Below are positions 44,401 to 51,564 of a stretch of DNA of 64,000 nt, piece by piece. Origin of the DNA: Miltoncostaea sp963770865 (GTDB taxonomy: Bacteria; Actinomycetota; Thermoleophilia; Miltoncostaeales; Miltoncostaeaceae); the NCBI GenBank assembly GCA_963770865.1, contig CAVYRD010000006.1:115048-179047 (forward strand), in the 5' to 3' direction. The position numbers and the translations under genes were made by a program. Numbering within the stretch: the first letter of the stretch is position 1; every line of letters starts with the position of its first letter. The notes beneath the pieces were generated by a model, which saw only the letters and a list, made by a program, of their open reading frames with translations, did not search any database and had not been told where the DNA came from.

Positions 44401-45586
44401 GGGTCTCGGTCCCGTGCAGATCAAGCACCAGGTCACGCAACCCGACACGCTCTACCCGCCCGAGCACGGCGTCGATAGCCGCACGCTTCTCAGCCACGAA
44501 CAGGACGCGCTTGCCGCGAGCGACCAAGGTCGCGATCAGGTTCGCGATGGTCTGACTCTTGCCCGTCCCTGGAGGCCCCCTCACGATCAGGTTGCGGCCC
44601 GCAAGGACGGCGTTGATGGCGTAGTTCTGACTGGAGTCCGCATCCAGGATAAGGAACTCGTCACCAGGAGCCGTGCGATCAGGTTCGCTGATGTTCACGA
44701 CCCCGGCCCCGTTTTGGGCCCGGATCTCGTTGCGGGCTTCCTCATCTCCCGCAAGCGCGGCGATCAGGGGGTGCGCGAGGAGCGCATCAAGCGAGCCCTC
44801 GAGGTCCTTGACCATCGGAAGCTTGGCGTAGGAGAACGTGCCGACAACAAGGCGCGGAGCCACCGTGAAGCCCGGTATGCCGGCCGCCTCTTCCTCGAGC
44901 CAGCGGTAGGCTTCTGTCAGCTCATCGGGTGTGTCGATGGCGCCATCCATGCGGCCCATCAGCCCCTCGAGGTCAACAGCGCACTTGAACTCCGTCTCGA
45001 GCAGATGCAGCAATGTGGGATTGATCTCGGCCTCGCCCGTCAACGAGAGATCGAAGTCCTCCTGGGCGGCTCCGCGTGGACTGAGCGCGAGCCCCTGAAG
45101 GAGAACCGGCGCAGCCGGGGTTGACGCGCTCGCAGAGCTCTGCCAGGTCGCCATGCCGCACGCGAGGAAGAGCGTCTCCAGACCGCGCTCCTCGAAGTGT
45201 TCTCGAGCCTTGTTGCGGACGGTTCTCGCCCTGGGGAGCGCGTCCTCAAGGGCGTCCTCCCGGAACAGTCGTGAAAGAGGCACCACTTTGCCGGCCAACA
45301 GGTCGCCGAACGCCTTCGGATCGGCCTCGGTCAGTTCGAGCGTGCCGCGACGCAGGTCGCGGTAATAGAGGAGGTTGTTGCGCCCCCCGAGGTCGATCAG
45401 CTGACCTGTCCACGCTTTCGCCGCAAGCTCAACGTGTTGTCTCCGCAGACTGCCAACGGGGCTCGGTCCGCCCGCGACGCTCTCGCCCGGTGAACCTGCT
45501 TCGCCCGGTGCGACTTCCACAGGCTTTTCGTCGCCAGTAGGCATCGCGGGAGTATCACCGACGGCGGGGAGCTCGCCACGGCCCAT
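41405..45586 (-). CDS. DUF4011 / SF1 helicase / Vsr-like nuclease protein, probable defence gene
   Basis: A 1,393-residue protein. Domains in order: a DUF4011-type N-terminal module (WTGQLIDLGGRNNLLYYRDL at about 60-80); an SF1 helicase core with Walker A GPPGTGKSQTIANLIA (about 337-352), motif II VVVFDEASQVMPADA, motif III SGDEKQLPPTSFF and motif VI NVAVTRARKRL; a PD-(D/E)xK nuclease of the Vsr/DUF559 type (YRIDFAARHP, ILAIECDGASYHSS, RDRDRLRQGHLERLGW); and a DUF3320-like C-terminus (EEQIIQEAAAALGYQRRG). Such single-gene proteins occur in defence islands. The frame is intact over 4.2 kb. GC content is lower than in neighbours. It stands alone, with broken mobile genes on both sides. Confidence 0.85.
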   Translation of the reverse strand: MGRGELPAVGDTPAMPTGDEKPVEVAPGEAGSPGESVAGGPSPVGSLRRQHVELAAKAWTGQLIDLGGRNNLLYYRDLRRGTLELTEADPKAFGDLLAGKVVPLSRLFREDALEDALPRARTVRNKAREHFEERGLETLFLACGMATWQSSASASTPAAPVLLQGLALSPRGAAQEDFDLSLTGEAEINPTLLHLLETEFKCAVDLEGLMGRMDGAIDTPDELTEAYRWLEEEAAGIPGFTVAPRLVVGTFSYAKLPMVKDLEGSLDALLAHPLIAALAGDEEARNEIRAQNGAGVVNISEPDRTAPGDEFLILDADSSQNYAINAVLAGRNLIVRGPPGTGKSQTIANLIATLVARGKRVLFVAEKRAAIDAVLGRVERVGLRDLVLDLHGTETRRQIAQSLAATLHRAGRTPAVLRDVEDRILVRRRDELANYAAALHAPREPWGITVFEAQAQCIGTPERASSGVRLHGDTLVGLGGAEYREALEDLRDYVGRGGLRLARGASPWAAAVVTTPQDAARAFELVVRLHQETLPAFRSSMDVAARAAGHASPATLEQLPDRLSLYEDVAVTLGILKPEAFGEDAGAILPDAEALGRGGLSRVFAGLSGTFRAARRKLEQLAIVPETAPDRLYAALQEAQAQRKTWELVPRCEGLAVPDDVCVAPELSTLRERYTRLNSEVSELTDLLPRLGGAAGMSPDELSTALEELRADQPTLTKLPELRRLEAALTDRGLGELVEDCARVDRGVDESLASLRFVWSASVIEHVALADPSLGTFDASQHQRTADEFRQADVEHVESTAARVGRRSAEEIIRARDEWPDESAVLEKQAALKRRHLPLRHLFQAAPNVLLALKPCWAMSPLMVSQVLPSEQPYFDVVVFDEASQVMPADATPAILRGRQLVVSGDEKQLPPTSFFAAQTREEEEADPDALLSGTGGFESILDALTPYLPPRTLEWHYRSQDERLIAFSNVHLYERMLTTFPGVGGEENVVQHVLVPHRPGQVGSDESGADEVRRVVELMLDHARRRPQETLGVIAMGIKHAERIDEQLRRALLEHPELDGFFADGHAERPFIKNLERVQGDERDAIILTIGYGKSPDGRMLYRFGPLNQEGGERRLNVAVTRARKRLTLVSSFVAGDMDPDRTKARGVELLRLYLAYAESAGRNLGESVEASPTLNPFEVDVKGQLEAAGIGVDAQVGCSGYRIDFAARHPGQPGRHILAIECDGASYHSSATARDRDRLRQGHLERLGWKFHRIWSPEWFHRREQALAKAVDAYRLAVEAADEADRRALEGEGLSAESAPPETGASPVADCSAPERGPRPPWIRSGQPIDAYSSAQLIALIRWIGSDTLLRTEEQIIQEAAAALGYQRRGSRIVAALQQAVASANGRRTGG

Positions 45587-45784
45587 TAGTCGAGTTTTCG
45601 TCCGACCACCGTCGGGTTTCGGCGAGCAACTTGGGTCACTGACTCCCCTGGCACCGGTGAGTGGCGGAGCCGGAGGCGCTAGGGCGGCCGCCGGAACAAC
45701 CCCGCCCGGACCACCCTCGCCGTAGCGGTGAGACCGCCGGGCGCGAACCTATGCCGTCGCGCTGACCGGGTCCAGTGATCGATC

Positions 45785-46024
45785 TCACTCGAGGTCGCGG
45801 CGATCGAAGCGCCGATGGCCGCCTGGAGTGGGCGTGCGCGGGAGCCGGCCCTCGTCCGCCCAGCGCCTGACCGTGGAGATGTAGACGCCGAGGAAGTCGG
45901 CGCCAGGCTGGGTCGTTAGTTCATGGCCATACCCGTGCCATCGGCCGGCGTCTCGCGGGAGGAAGAGGTTGGGTCCCACCCCCGGGGCTATGGTGGGGCA
46001 CGTGGCTCGGTCAGAAGTCGCCAT
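45785..46024 (-). CDS. MerR/BldC-type helix-turn-helix protein, N-terminus doubtful
   Basis: The C-terminal 40 residues read FLGVYISTVRRWADEGRLPR and TPTPGGHRRFDRRDLE, the HTH and wing of BldC/excisionase-like DNA-binding proteins (consensus GGHRRF). The preceding helix (usually LxxxEVAxLL) is partly missing and the first 40 residues look non-native, so the gene is probably altered at its 5' end. It lies 200 bases upstream of the helicase gene on the same strand; regulation of that gene is a possibility. Confidence 0.5.
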   Translation of the reverse strand: MATSDRATCPTIAPGVGPNLFLPRDAGRWHGYGHELTTQPGADFLGVYISTVRRWADEGRLPRTPTPGGHRRFDRRDLE

Positions 46025-46253
46025 CGGCTACTTGCATATCCCTCCTCTCGCCGAGGCTCTGGTCGGGGAAGTGGAACGGCTGCCCGTCGTCGAGCGCCGG
46101 GCATTCGTCAGAGCGTCCCAGGCGGCCCTGGTGTTGGTCGTGGGCGAGCTGATCACTCGCCATGTGCTTTCGAATCTCGACGATCGCCAGCTATTTGAGC
46201 TGGTCCTTCTCTTCGGCTTGTTCCTCCTCGGTGCGCGCCGCTGGGAGTCCTAG
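45990..46253 (+). CDS. small protein with C-terminal hydrophobic segments
   Basis: The frame from an ATG at 45990 gives about 87 residues: VERRAFVRASQAALVLVVGE, then LFELVLLFGLFLLGARRW. The composition is consistent with a small membrane protein. It overlaps the start of the divergent HTH gene by 35 bases, so one of the two starts may be wrong. No family is recognised. Confidence 0.35.
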   Translation: MVGHVARSEVAIGYLHIPPLAEALVGEVERLPVVERRAFVRASQAALVLVVGELITRHVLSNLDDRQLFELVLLFGLFLLGARRWES

Positions 46254-46702
46254 AGGGCCGCGCACTGGCGCGCATCCTGGCGCGCACGGTCGTGGCCCAT
46301 CGCCGGATCGTGGCAGGCAAGGTGGTCGTGGACATCACCAACCCGGTCGACTGGGCCTCGTTCGACCGGCTCGTGACGCCGGCCGACTCCTCCGCCGCGG
46401 AGGAGATCGCCAAGCGGGCTCCCGAGGCCCGGGTGGTGAAGGCGTTCAATACGACCTTCGCCGCGACGCTGGTCCCCGGCGAGGTCGCCGGGCAGCCGCT
46501 CGACGTCCTGATCGCCAGCGACGACGACGCGAAGGCACAGCTGGCGGCCCTCGTGGCGGCGGGCGGCATGCGGGCGATCAACGCGGGGCCGCTGCGCCGG
46601 GCCCGCCAGCTCGAGCAGCTCGGGTTTCTCCACATGGCGCTCCAGGAGAGCCTCGGCTCCGGATACGAGAGCGCCGTCAGGTTCGCGACGCCGGGTGCGT
46701 GA
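46254..46702 (+). pseudogene. 5'-truncated F420/NADP-dependent dinucleotide-binding oxidoreductase
   Basis: The reading RIVAGKVVVDITNPVDWASF, then ARVVKAFNTTFAATLVPGEV, IASDDDAKAQLAALVAAGGM and ARQLEQLGFLHMALQE is the C-terminal two thirds of the NADPH:F420-reductase-like family (conserved VDITNP and VKAFNT). The N-terminal GxGxxG Rossmann strand that must precede it is missing; upstream sequence in the frame gives only ALARILARTVV. So the gene has lost its nucleotide-binding start or the start lies in another frame. Confidence 0.6.
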
Positions 46703-46747
46703 CGTGCGTCGCCCGGAGAGGGGATGATCCCAGGCTCCGCCTTGGCG

Positions 46748-47011
46748 CTACCCGACTAACCACGATTGCGGCGGTTTCGCTACTTCGATCTCGAAGAGGT
46801 CTCCGGGGCGAAGTTCGGTCGAGGGGTCGGTCGGGCCGGAGGCCCTCGTGAGGCCCATATCGACCACCGTGTAGCGGCGCGGCCGGCACCGGCAATCGGC
46901 GACCATGACGTGAGTCTCGCCCCAGCCCCCTGAACGGCACGCGCCAGAGCTCGGCGGCCGGCTGGTAGTCGTCTTCGTCACGCAGCTCGCCGGTGATGAT
47001 GAGCTCCGTCG
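46748..47011 (-). CDS. small hypothetical protein, one frameshift
   Basis: The minus strand from about 47011 reads ATELIITGELRDEDDYQPAA and ELWRVPFRGLG; after a shift near 46930 it continues VMVADCRCRPRRYTVVDMGL and ELRPGDLFEIEVAKPPQSWL to the stop at 46748. The two halves make one coherent beta-rich protein of about 87 residues. No family is recognised, and the start codon is uncertain. Confidence 0.4.
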   Translation of the reverse strand, partial: RRSSSSPASCVTKTTTSRPPSSGACRSGGWGETHVMVADCRCRPRRYTVVDMGLTRASGPTDPSTELRPGDLFEIEVAKPPQSWLVG

Positions 47012-47198
47012 CCAGAAGGGTAGCCCTGGTTCCAGAGCGGCGCCCGGACCCGAAGAGACGATTCCGTCTCGGTGGTTGCGAAACTAGCCCCCACCCTCTG
47101 GTCACCGCCGGTGCGGTTGGTATATGCGTCCTCCTCGGAAAGGTGGCTTCACTTCCCGGGCCTTTCGAGCAGCCATGAATCGCCGCGAGGAGCCCGAG

Positions 47199-47570
47199 AT
47201 GTTAACCTACCTGTCCCTCTTCACGTACTCGAAGGATGCATGGCAGGGCATGGTCCGCCGTCCCGAGGATCGCGAGGCGGCGGCACGCAAGATGGTCGAG
47301 GCCGCCGGCGGGCAACTGCTGGCCTTCTACTGGATGCTCGGCGAATACGACGGCCTCGCGATCTACGAGGTTCACAACGCAACCGCGGCGGCGGCCGTGG
47401 CAGCGACGACTTCGGCGAGCGGGGCCATCGCGCAGGTGAGGACCATCCACCTGCTCGACAGTCGTGAGGTTCGTGGCGCGTTGGAGCTGGCAAAGGTGGT
47501 CGAGGCCGCCTACCAGCCCCCCGGAGGCCGGCTTGAGAACTGGAGCACGAGCTACGACGGTCTCGGCTAG
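47199..47570 (+). CDS. GYD-domain protein
   Basis: A 123-residue protein of the GYD family, small ferredoxin-like-fold proteins of unknown function. MLTYLSLFTYSKDAWQGMVR, FYWMLGEYDGLAIYEVHNAT (the GEYDG core) and VEAAYQPPGG are typical. GAGGAG just upstream supports the ATG at 47199. It stands alone. Confidence 0.82.
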   Translation: MLTYLSLFTYSKDAWQGMVRRPEDREAAARKMVEAAGGQLLAFYWMLGEYDGLAIYEVHNATAAAAVAATTSASGAIAQVRTIHLLDSREVRGALELAKVVEAAYQPPGGRLENWSTSYDGLG

Positions 47571-48013
47571 AACCCTGGCCCCTGAGGACTGAAAGGCCTC
47601 TGAACATGGGGCGAGGCGCCCTTTACTCGATGCCCGCGCCCTGTTCTCTTGCTCGGTGCGGCCCGTGTCCTGGCCGTGCCACCTTCGGTTCTCCCTGGAT
47701 CGGGGGTGGGGAGCCCTCGATGGCCTAGGACGTCCGGTGCCTCCGGTCATCGAGGGCTCAGCCCCAAGGCCGGTGGAGTTGTCCGCCTAGTTGCGGCGCA
47801 GCTTCGCGGCGGCTGCCCGGAACGGTGCCGCGGCGGGCGAGTCACCGACCGCCTCTCCTCGCGCCGCCGGATGTGCCTCATGCGCGCCGAGGCAAAGCGG
47901 GCTGGGCAGATCCTCTACGGAGTCTCATGTCGAGGCGGTCGGGCCCTACTTTGGCCTGGTGCCCGAAGCACCTGTTAGACGGCACGCCACCCCCTCAGGG
48001 AAAGGACTCCGCA
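47571..48013. other. 440 bases without a recognisable gene
   Basis: Nothing coding is evident. The sequence just before 48014 (GGGAAAGGACT) serves as the ribosome site of the next gene. Confidence 0.35.
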
Positions 48014-48244
48014 ATGAAGAAGTTGCTCACCCTCGCAGGCGTCGCCCTCGCGATCAGCGCCCTCGGCGCAGGCTCGGCGCTTGCGGGCGCCCCGGCGCCG
48101 ACCGATCCGAATCCGGCCGGCCGCGCTCTCGTCTGCCACGTGACCGGCAGCGCCACCAACCCCATCGTCGAGATCTACGTCCCCGCGGTCTCCAAGGCCC
48201 CGCGCCAGGACCCCTGTGAGGACCAGGGCGGCGGCGACCTCTAG
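48014..48244 (+). CDS. small secreted protein, 76 aa
   Basis: The ATG at 48014 with an AAAGGA ribosome site starts a classic signal peptide (MKKLLTLAGVALAISALGAG, cleavage after ALAGA). The mature part is about 50 residues with two cysteines (LVCHVTG, DPCEDQ), which could form a disulfide. No family is recognised. Confidence 0.65.
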   Translation: MKKLLTLAGVALAISALGAGSALAGAPAPTDPNPAGRALVCHVTGSATNPIVEIYVPAVSKAPRQDPCEDQGGGDL

Positions 48245-48276
48245 GGGCCGATCAGGCGCGACGGCGTGCCGCACGG

Positions 48277-48471
48277 CTACCCCTCGACCCTGAGCCACGG
48301 GCCGCGGTCGAGGGGAGCCGAGGGCGGACTCTGCGCGATGAACACGCTCGTGAGCGGCTCCTCGGCCGGGGCTGGCGGGTCTGCATGCTTCCCCGTGACG
48401 GCCCCGACCACGGCCGCGGCCGCGTCGGGCGACAGGCCCGCCGTGAGCGACTCCCAGGTCGTCGCCATCAG
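48277..48471 (-). CDS. small hypothetical protein, 64 aa
   Basis: An ATG at 48471 overlaps the stop of the upstream gene (ATGA) and gives WESLTAGLSPDAAAAVVGAV followed by a Pro-rich tail. The coupling to 48468-48860 suggests a real two-gene unit. The start could be a helix of a phage tail or head accessory protein, but I cannot show this. Confidence 0.4.
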   Translation of the reverse strand: MMATTWESLTAGLSPDAAAAVVGAVTGKHADPPAPAEEPLTSVFIAQSPPSAPLDRGPWLRVEG

Positions 48472-48860
48472 GCGAAGGTCGGGGTGCCGAGGCCGAAGCC
48501 CGAGAGGCAGGAGACGGCCTTCGGCTGGAGCACCTCGAAGCTGAAGGACCGGTGCGCCGCGTAGCGGACCGTGAGGCCGCTGGACCCCGACCAGCCCGTG
48601 ACCGGCCGCACCACCGTCGGGGATGAGTAGAGGACGAACTGGTCGCGGTTGGCGATGGTGATCGGGTCCTGCGTACCGCCGGCGCCGTAGTTGGTCGGCA
48701 CCTGGCCCGAGGTGAGCAGGTCCGCCCGCCACGGAAGGGCACCCATCGTGCCTCCGCCCTGCTCGAGGAAGGCGACCGAGCAAGGGGTGCCCCGATGAGC
48801 GAAACCGACCCGCTTCTCACCGACGACGAGGCAAAGACCGTCCTCGCTGCGAATCGCCAA
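48468..48860 (-). CDS. hypothetical beta-rich protein
   Basis: The frame reads CLVVGEKRVGFAHRGTPCSV, YGAGGTQDPITIANRDQFVL and VRYAAHRSFSFEVLQPKAVS, a beta-rich protein of about 130 residues with a TTG as the most downstream start. It could begin further upstream (ATRLTDQPLAIRSEDGL). It overlaps the plus-strand gene start at 48795 in antisense, so at least one of the two is altered at its 5' end. No family is recognised. Confidence 0.45.
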   Translation of the reverse strand: MAIRSEDGLCLVVGEKRVGFAHRGTPCSVAFLEQGGGTMGALPWRADLLTSGQVPTNYGAGGTQDPITIANRDQFVLYSSPTVVRPVTGWSGSSGLTVRYAAHRSFSFEVLQPKAVSCLSGFGLGTPTFA

Positions 48861-49120
48861 GGGCTGGTCCGTCAGCCGAGTCGCCGAGGCGGCAGGCGTC
48901 GAGCGCCATGAGGTCGTGGCACACCGTCGCGCCGACGTCTCGTTCGCGCTGCGCTGGCGAGAGGCTGAGGACGAGGCGACCGACGCGCTCGAGGCTCTGC
49001 TCTACGAGCGTGCGCTCAACGCAACGGCGCCTGGCTCGGACGGCTTGCTCGCGTTTCTCCTGCAGCGTGGTAGGCGTTATCGCGCTGGTCAGACTCCGAG
49101 ACCGAGCCGTCGCCGCCGCC
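48795..49120 (+). pseudogene. phage terminase small-subunit-like HTH protein, frameshifted
   Basis: MSETDPLLTDDEAKTVLAA, then after a one-base shift near 48850 AKGWSVSRVAEAAGVERHEV, FALRWREAEDEATDALEALL and GLLAFLLQRGRRYR. This order (HTH, then a helix with ALxxRAL, then TLLxFLLKxxRPxxYR) is that of small HTH proteins at phage terminase loci. The fragment is the only phage-like gene here apart from the integrase. The end is undefined because the frame stays open in GC-rich sequence. Confidence 0.4.
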
Positions 49121-49440
49121 GTCGCGACGGTCAGGGGCACCCTGGTCTTGTTGGTCGCGGTCGCCGCGGTGCTTATCGACGGATGACCGCGCACGCCGAT
49201 CCATCGAACGGCATAGGTCACCTGGAAGGCGACGCGCGGCGGCAGCCACTGCCCCCCGCCTCCCCGCACCAGCTCCAAGAGCACTCCGGCCCCAATGCCG
49301 CCGGAGCGATGCAGGGCCGAAAAGGAGACCGCCCAGGTGTATGCCCACCTCGGCCAACCGGGACCGGAGCTCGACGAGGTCGTTGCCGCGTTCGACGACG
49401 GGCGGGGGCGGCGGCGCGCCGCCCCCGCCCCTCCAGCCGC
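49121..49440. other. 320 bases without a confident gene
   Basis: One reading (QVYAHLGQPGPELDEVVAAF, plus strand near 49330-49400) looks protein-like but has no clear start or family. Confidence 0.3.
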
Positions 49441-50590
49441 CTAGAACCCTCCGGTGCCGTTCGGCGCCCCGAGCCCCGTGGGGCCGTCGTAGCCGGTTAC
49501 CCCGGTGCACAGGTACGTGCCGCAGCTGCCGTTGGACCCCGAGGCGACGTCGTAGAGCGAGCCGGCGTGTCCGTACGGGTAGGAGCCGTACGTCGTGGCC
49601 GCGGCGTTGCCCGCCAGCGCGTAGGCGCTCGCGACCAGCGGCGCGGCGAGGCTCGTGCCACCCACCCGGAACCAGCCCTTCTGCCCCTGGTAGCCGTAGG
49701 AGTCGTAGACCGACGCCCCCGTGGCCGGGTCCGCGTCGGCGGCGACATCGGCGATGGTGCGCCGTGCGCACCCGGTGTCCGTCTGCCAGGAGGGCTTCGA
49801 CTCGTAGGCACTGCAGCCGCTGCCCGCGCCGCTCCAGACCATCTCCGAGGCGCGCGTGTTGTCCGCGTTCAGGCTAGCGTCGTGCCGCCGACCGCCGTGA
49901 CGAAGCGGGAGGCCGCGGGATACTCCGCCCGTAGCCCGCGTCGCCCGAGGAGACCGTGATGGCGACGCCAGGCCGGTTGAAGTGCCCGTCGTACGACGAG
50001 CCCGTCTCGGCGGAGAACTCGCTGCCGCCCCAGGAGTTGGAGACGACGGCCGCGTGGGACGTCGCGTAGTCCTCCGCGGCGATAAGGTTGGCGAAGCTGT
50101 TGGACTTCGCCTCGACCAGGAGGATCTTGCACCCCGGGCAGGCCGCGTGGACGGCCTGGACGTCGAGGGAGATCTCGAGCGCCCAGCCGGCGTCGGCGCG
50201 CGGGTAGGACGTCCCCCCGGTCTGGTTGACCTTCCTGAAGCAGCCGTTGGCCGTGGTGCAGGACGGAAGGCCGTACGCCGTGCTGTAGGCGCCGAGGTCC
50301 GCCTCGGCGCGCGGGTCGTCGTAGGCGTCGACGATGGCGACGGTGCTCCCCGCCGTCGCGGACAGGCCGTACGCCGTCCGGAACTGGGCCGGCCCGTAAC
50401 CGGTCGGCGCCGTCGTCACCGCCGGGTTGCCCCGGGCGTCGGTGACCACGCGGGCATGGCAGCCTGCGGTCCCGAGAGCCGGCCCCGGGCACACAGCCCG
50501 GGACGACGCGTGCACGTTGGCGCCCGCGGCCATCGAGGCCGCGGCCAGCACCACACCGAACGCGAGCCCGAATGCGAGCGCACGCCTCAT
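49441..50590 (-). CDS. secreted S53-family (sedolisin-like) serine protease, two frameshifts
   Basis: A signal peptide (ALAFGLAFGVVLAAASMAAG) is followed by the sedolisin catalytic domain. The Glu/Asp pair is in WALEISLDVQAVHAACPGC (ExxxD), the oxyanion Asp in ITVSSGDAGYG, and the catalytic Ser in VGGTSLAAP; the calcium-site end is GYDGPTGLGAPNG. No propeptide of normal length is present. The frame shifts near 49925 and 49870, between SGDAGYG and VWSGAGSGCS; the piece between reads AEYPAASRFVTAVGGTTL in another frame. The repaired protein has about 383 residues. Such enzymes are acid-active endopeptidases. Confidence 0.8.
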
Positions 50591-50738
50591 CCCCCACCCC
50601 CTTCGTCGCTGTGCCGCGGATGATCCCTCGGACCGGCGGGCTTGGGGGCCACCCGTTCGCGGTGTCCGTCCCGGCCGAACGGGGGGTCGGACGGCCCTCG
50701 CGAACCACATCCCGAGATGCGCCCGGCAGGATTCGACG

Positions 50739-50953
50739 GTGCGACCGGCGATCCTGCGACGTCCACCTGCCAGCGAGGTCCGCCCGCTGTTCGCCCCGCC
50801 GCCGCGGACCTTCCAGCGCACCGCCTACCGCCCGGGCGAGATCTGCCAGTTCGACCTCTGGGAGCCGAGCAGGCCCATCCCGGTCGGCCACGGGCCAGAA
50901 GCGCCGCCGCTGGGTCGTCGTCGCCTGCCTCGGCTACTCGCGCGTCGGCGAGC
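50739..50953 (+). pseudogene. IS21-type transposase (IstA) fragment
   Basis: The reading REVRPLFAPPPRTFQRTAYR, then PGEICQFDLWEPSRPIPVGH, then after a shift near 50900 KRRRWVVVACLGYSRVG, is the start of the integrase-core (rve) domain of IstA transposases. The Asp in QFDLWEP is the first catalytic residue. The rest of the domain, IstB and the terminal repeats are not seen, so this is a short relic. Confidence 0.6.
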
Positions 50954-51139
50954 ATCGACTTCGCCGAGCAGCTCGATCCCTGGTTCGACACTCGCGCCAA
51001 CCTGCGCACCCACCGCGCCCTTCGCTGCCGGCCCGTCGATAGGCGCCTGCCCGAGGATCTGGCCGCCATGGCCCCGCTGCGCGGCGATCTCCCGGATCTG
51101 GATCCGAGGATCGCCCTGCGCGTCCACCAGCCCGGCGCG

Positions 51140-51564
51140 GAGCATCGCGCGCGTGCAGGTCTGCGTCGACGTCTGCTGCATCGGGCGCATCACCCCGGCC
51201 GGCGTCGCCAGCGAGTTCCCGCCGACCGCAGCCATCCTGAGCATTCGCCTGCGCGGCACGCGCGCGATCGGCGTCGTGGTGCGCTGCCCGTCCGGCGCGG
51301 CGCGGGCCTGCCGCGGGACGCTCAGCCTGCACCTCGGCCCGCCGGCGCCGCCGCGCCGCCCCCAGGTGCGTCGCCTGAGGCTCGCGCCGGGGCAGCGGGC
51401 CGACGGTCGTCTTCCCGCTGTCGGCGGTCGGCCGGCGCCAGCTGACGGTCCACCGGCGCCTGGCGGTCGGGGTCATCCTCGTCCCGACCGCCCACAGCAC
51501 GGCCGGCTCCATCGCGCGCCCCGCGATCCTGAGGGTGTTCGACCCACCCGCCGTCGTCGGCTGA
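51140..51564 (+). pseudogene. C-terminal piece of a secreted Ig-like protein
   Basis: The reading VASEFPPTAAILSIRLRGTR, AIGVVVRCPSGAARACRGTL, and after a shift near 51400 VVFPLSAVGRRQLTVHRRLA to the stop at 51562-51564 resembles the beta-sandwich repeats at the ends of many actinobacterial secreted proteins (CxGxLxL... then hydrophobic strands). It begins without a start after the transposase relic and overlaps the antisense end of the formate dehydrogenase gene. Confidence 0.4.
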
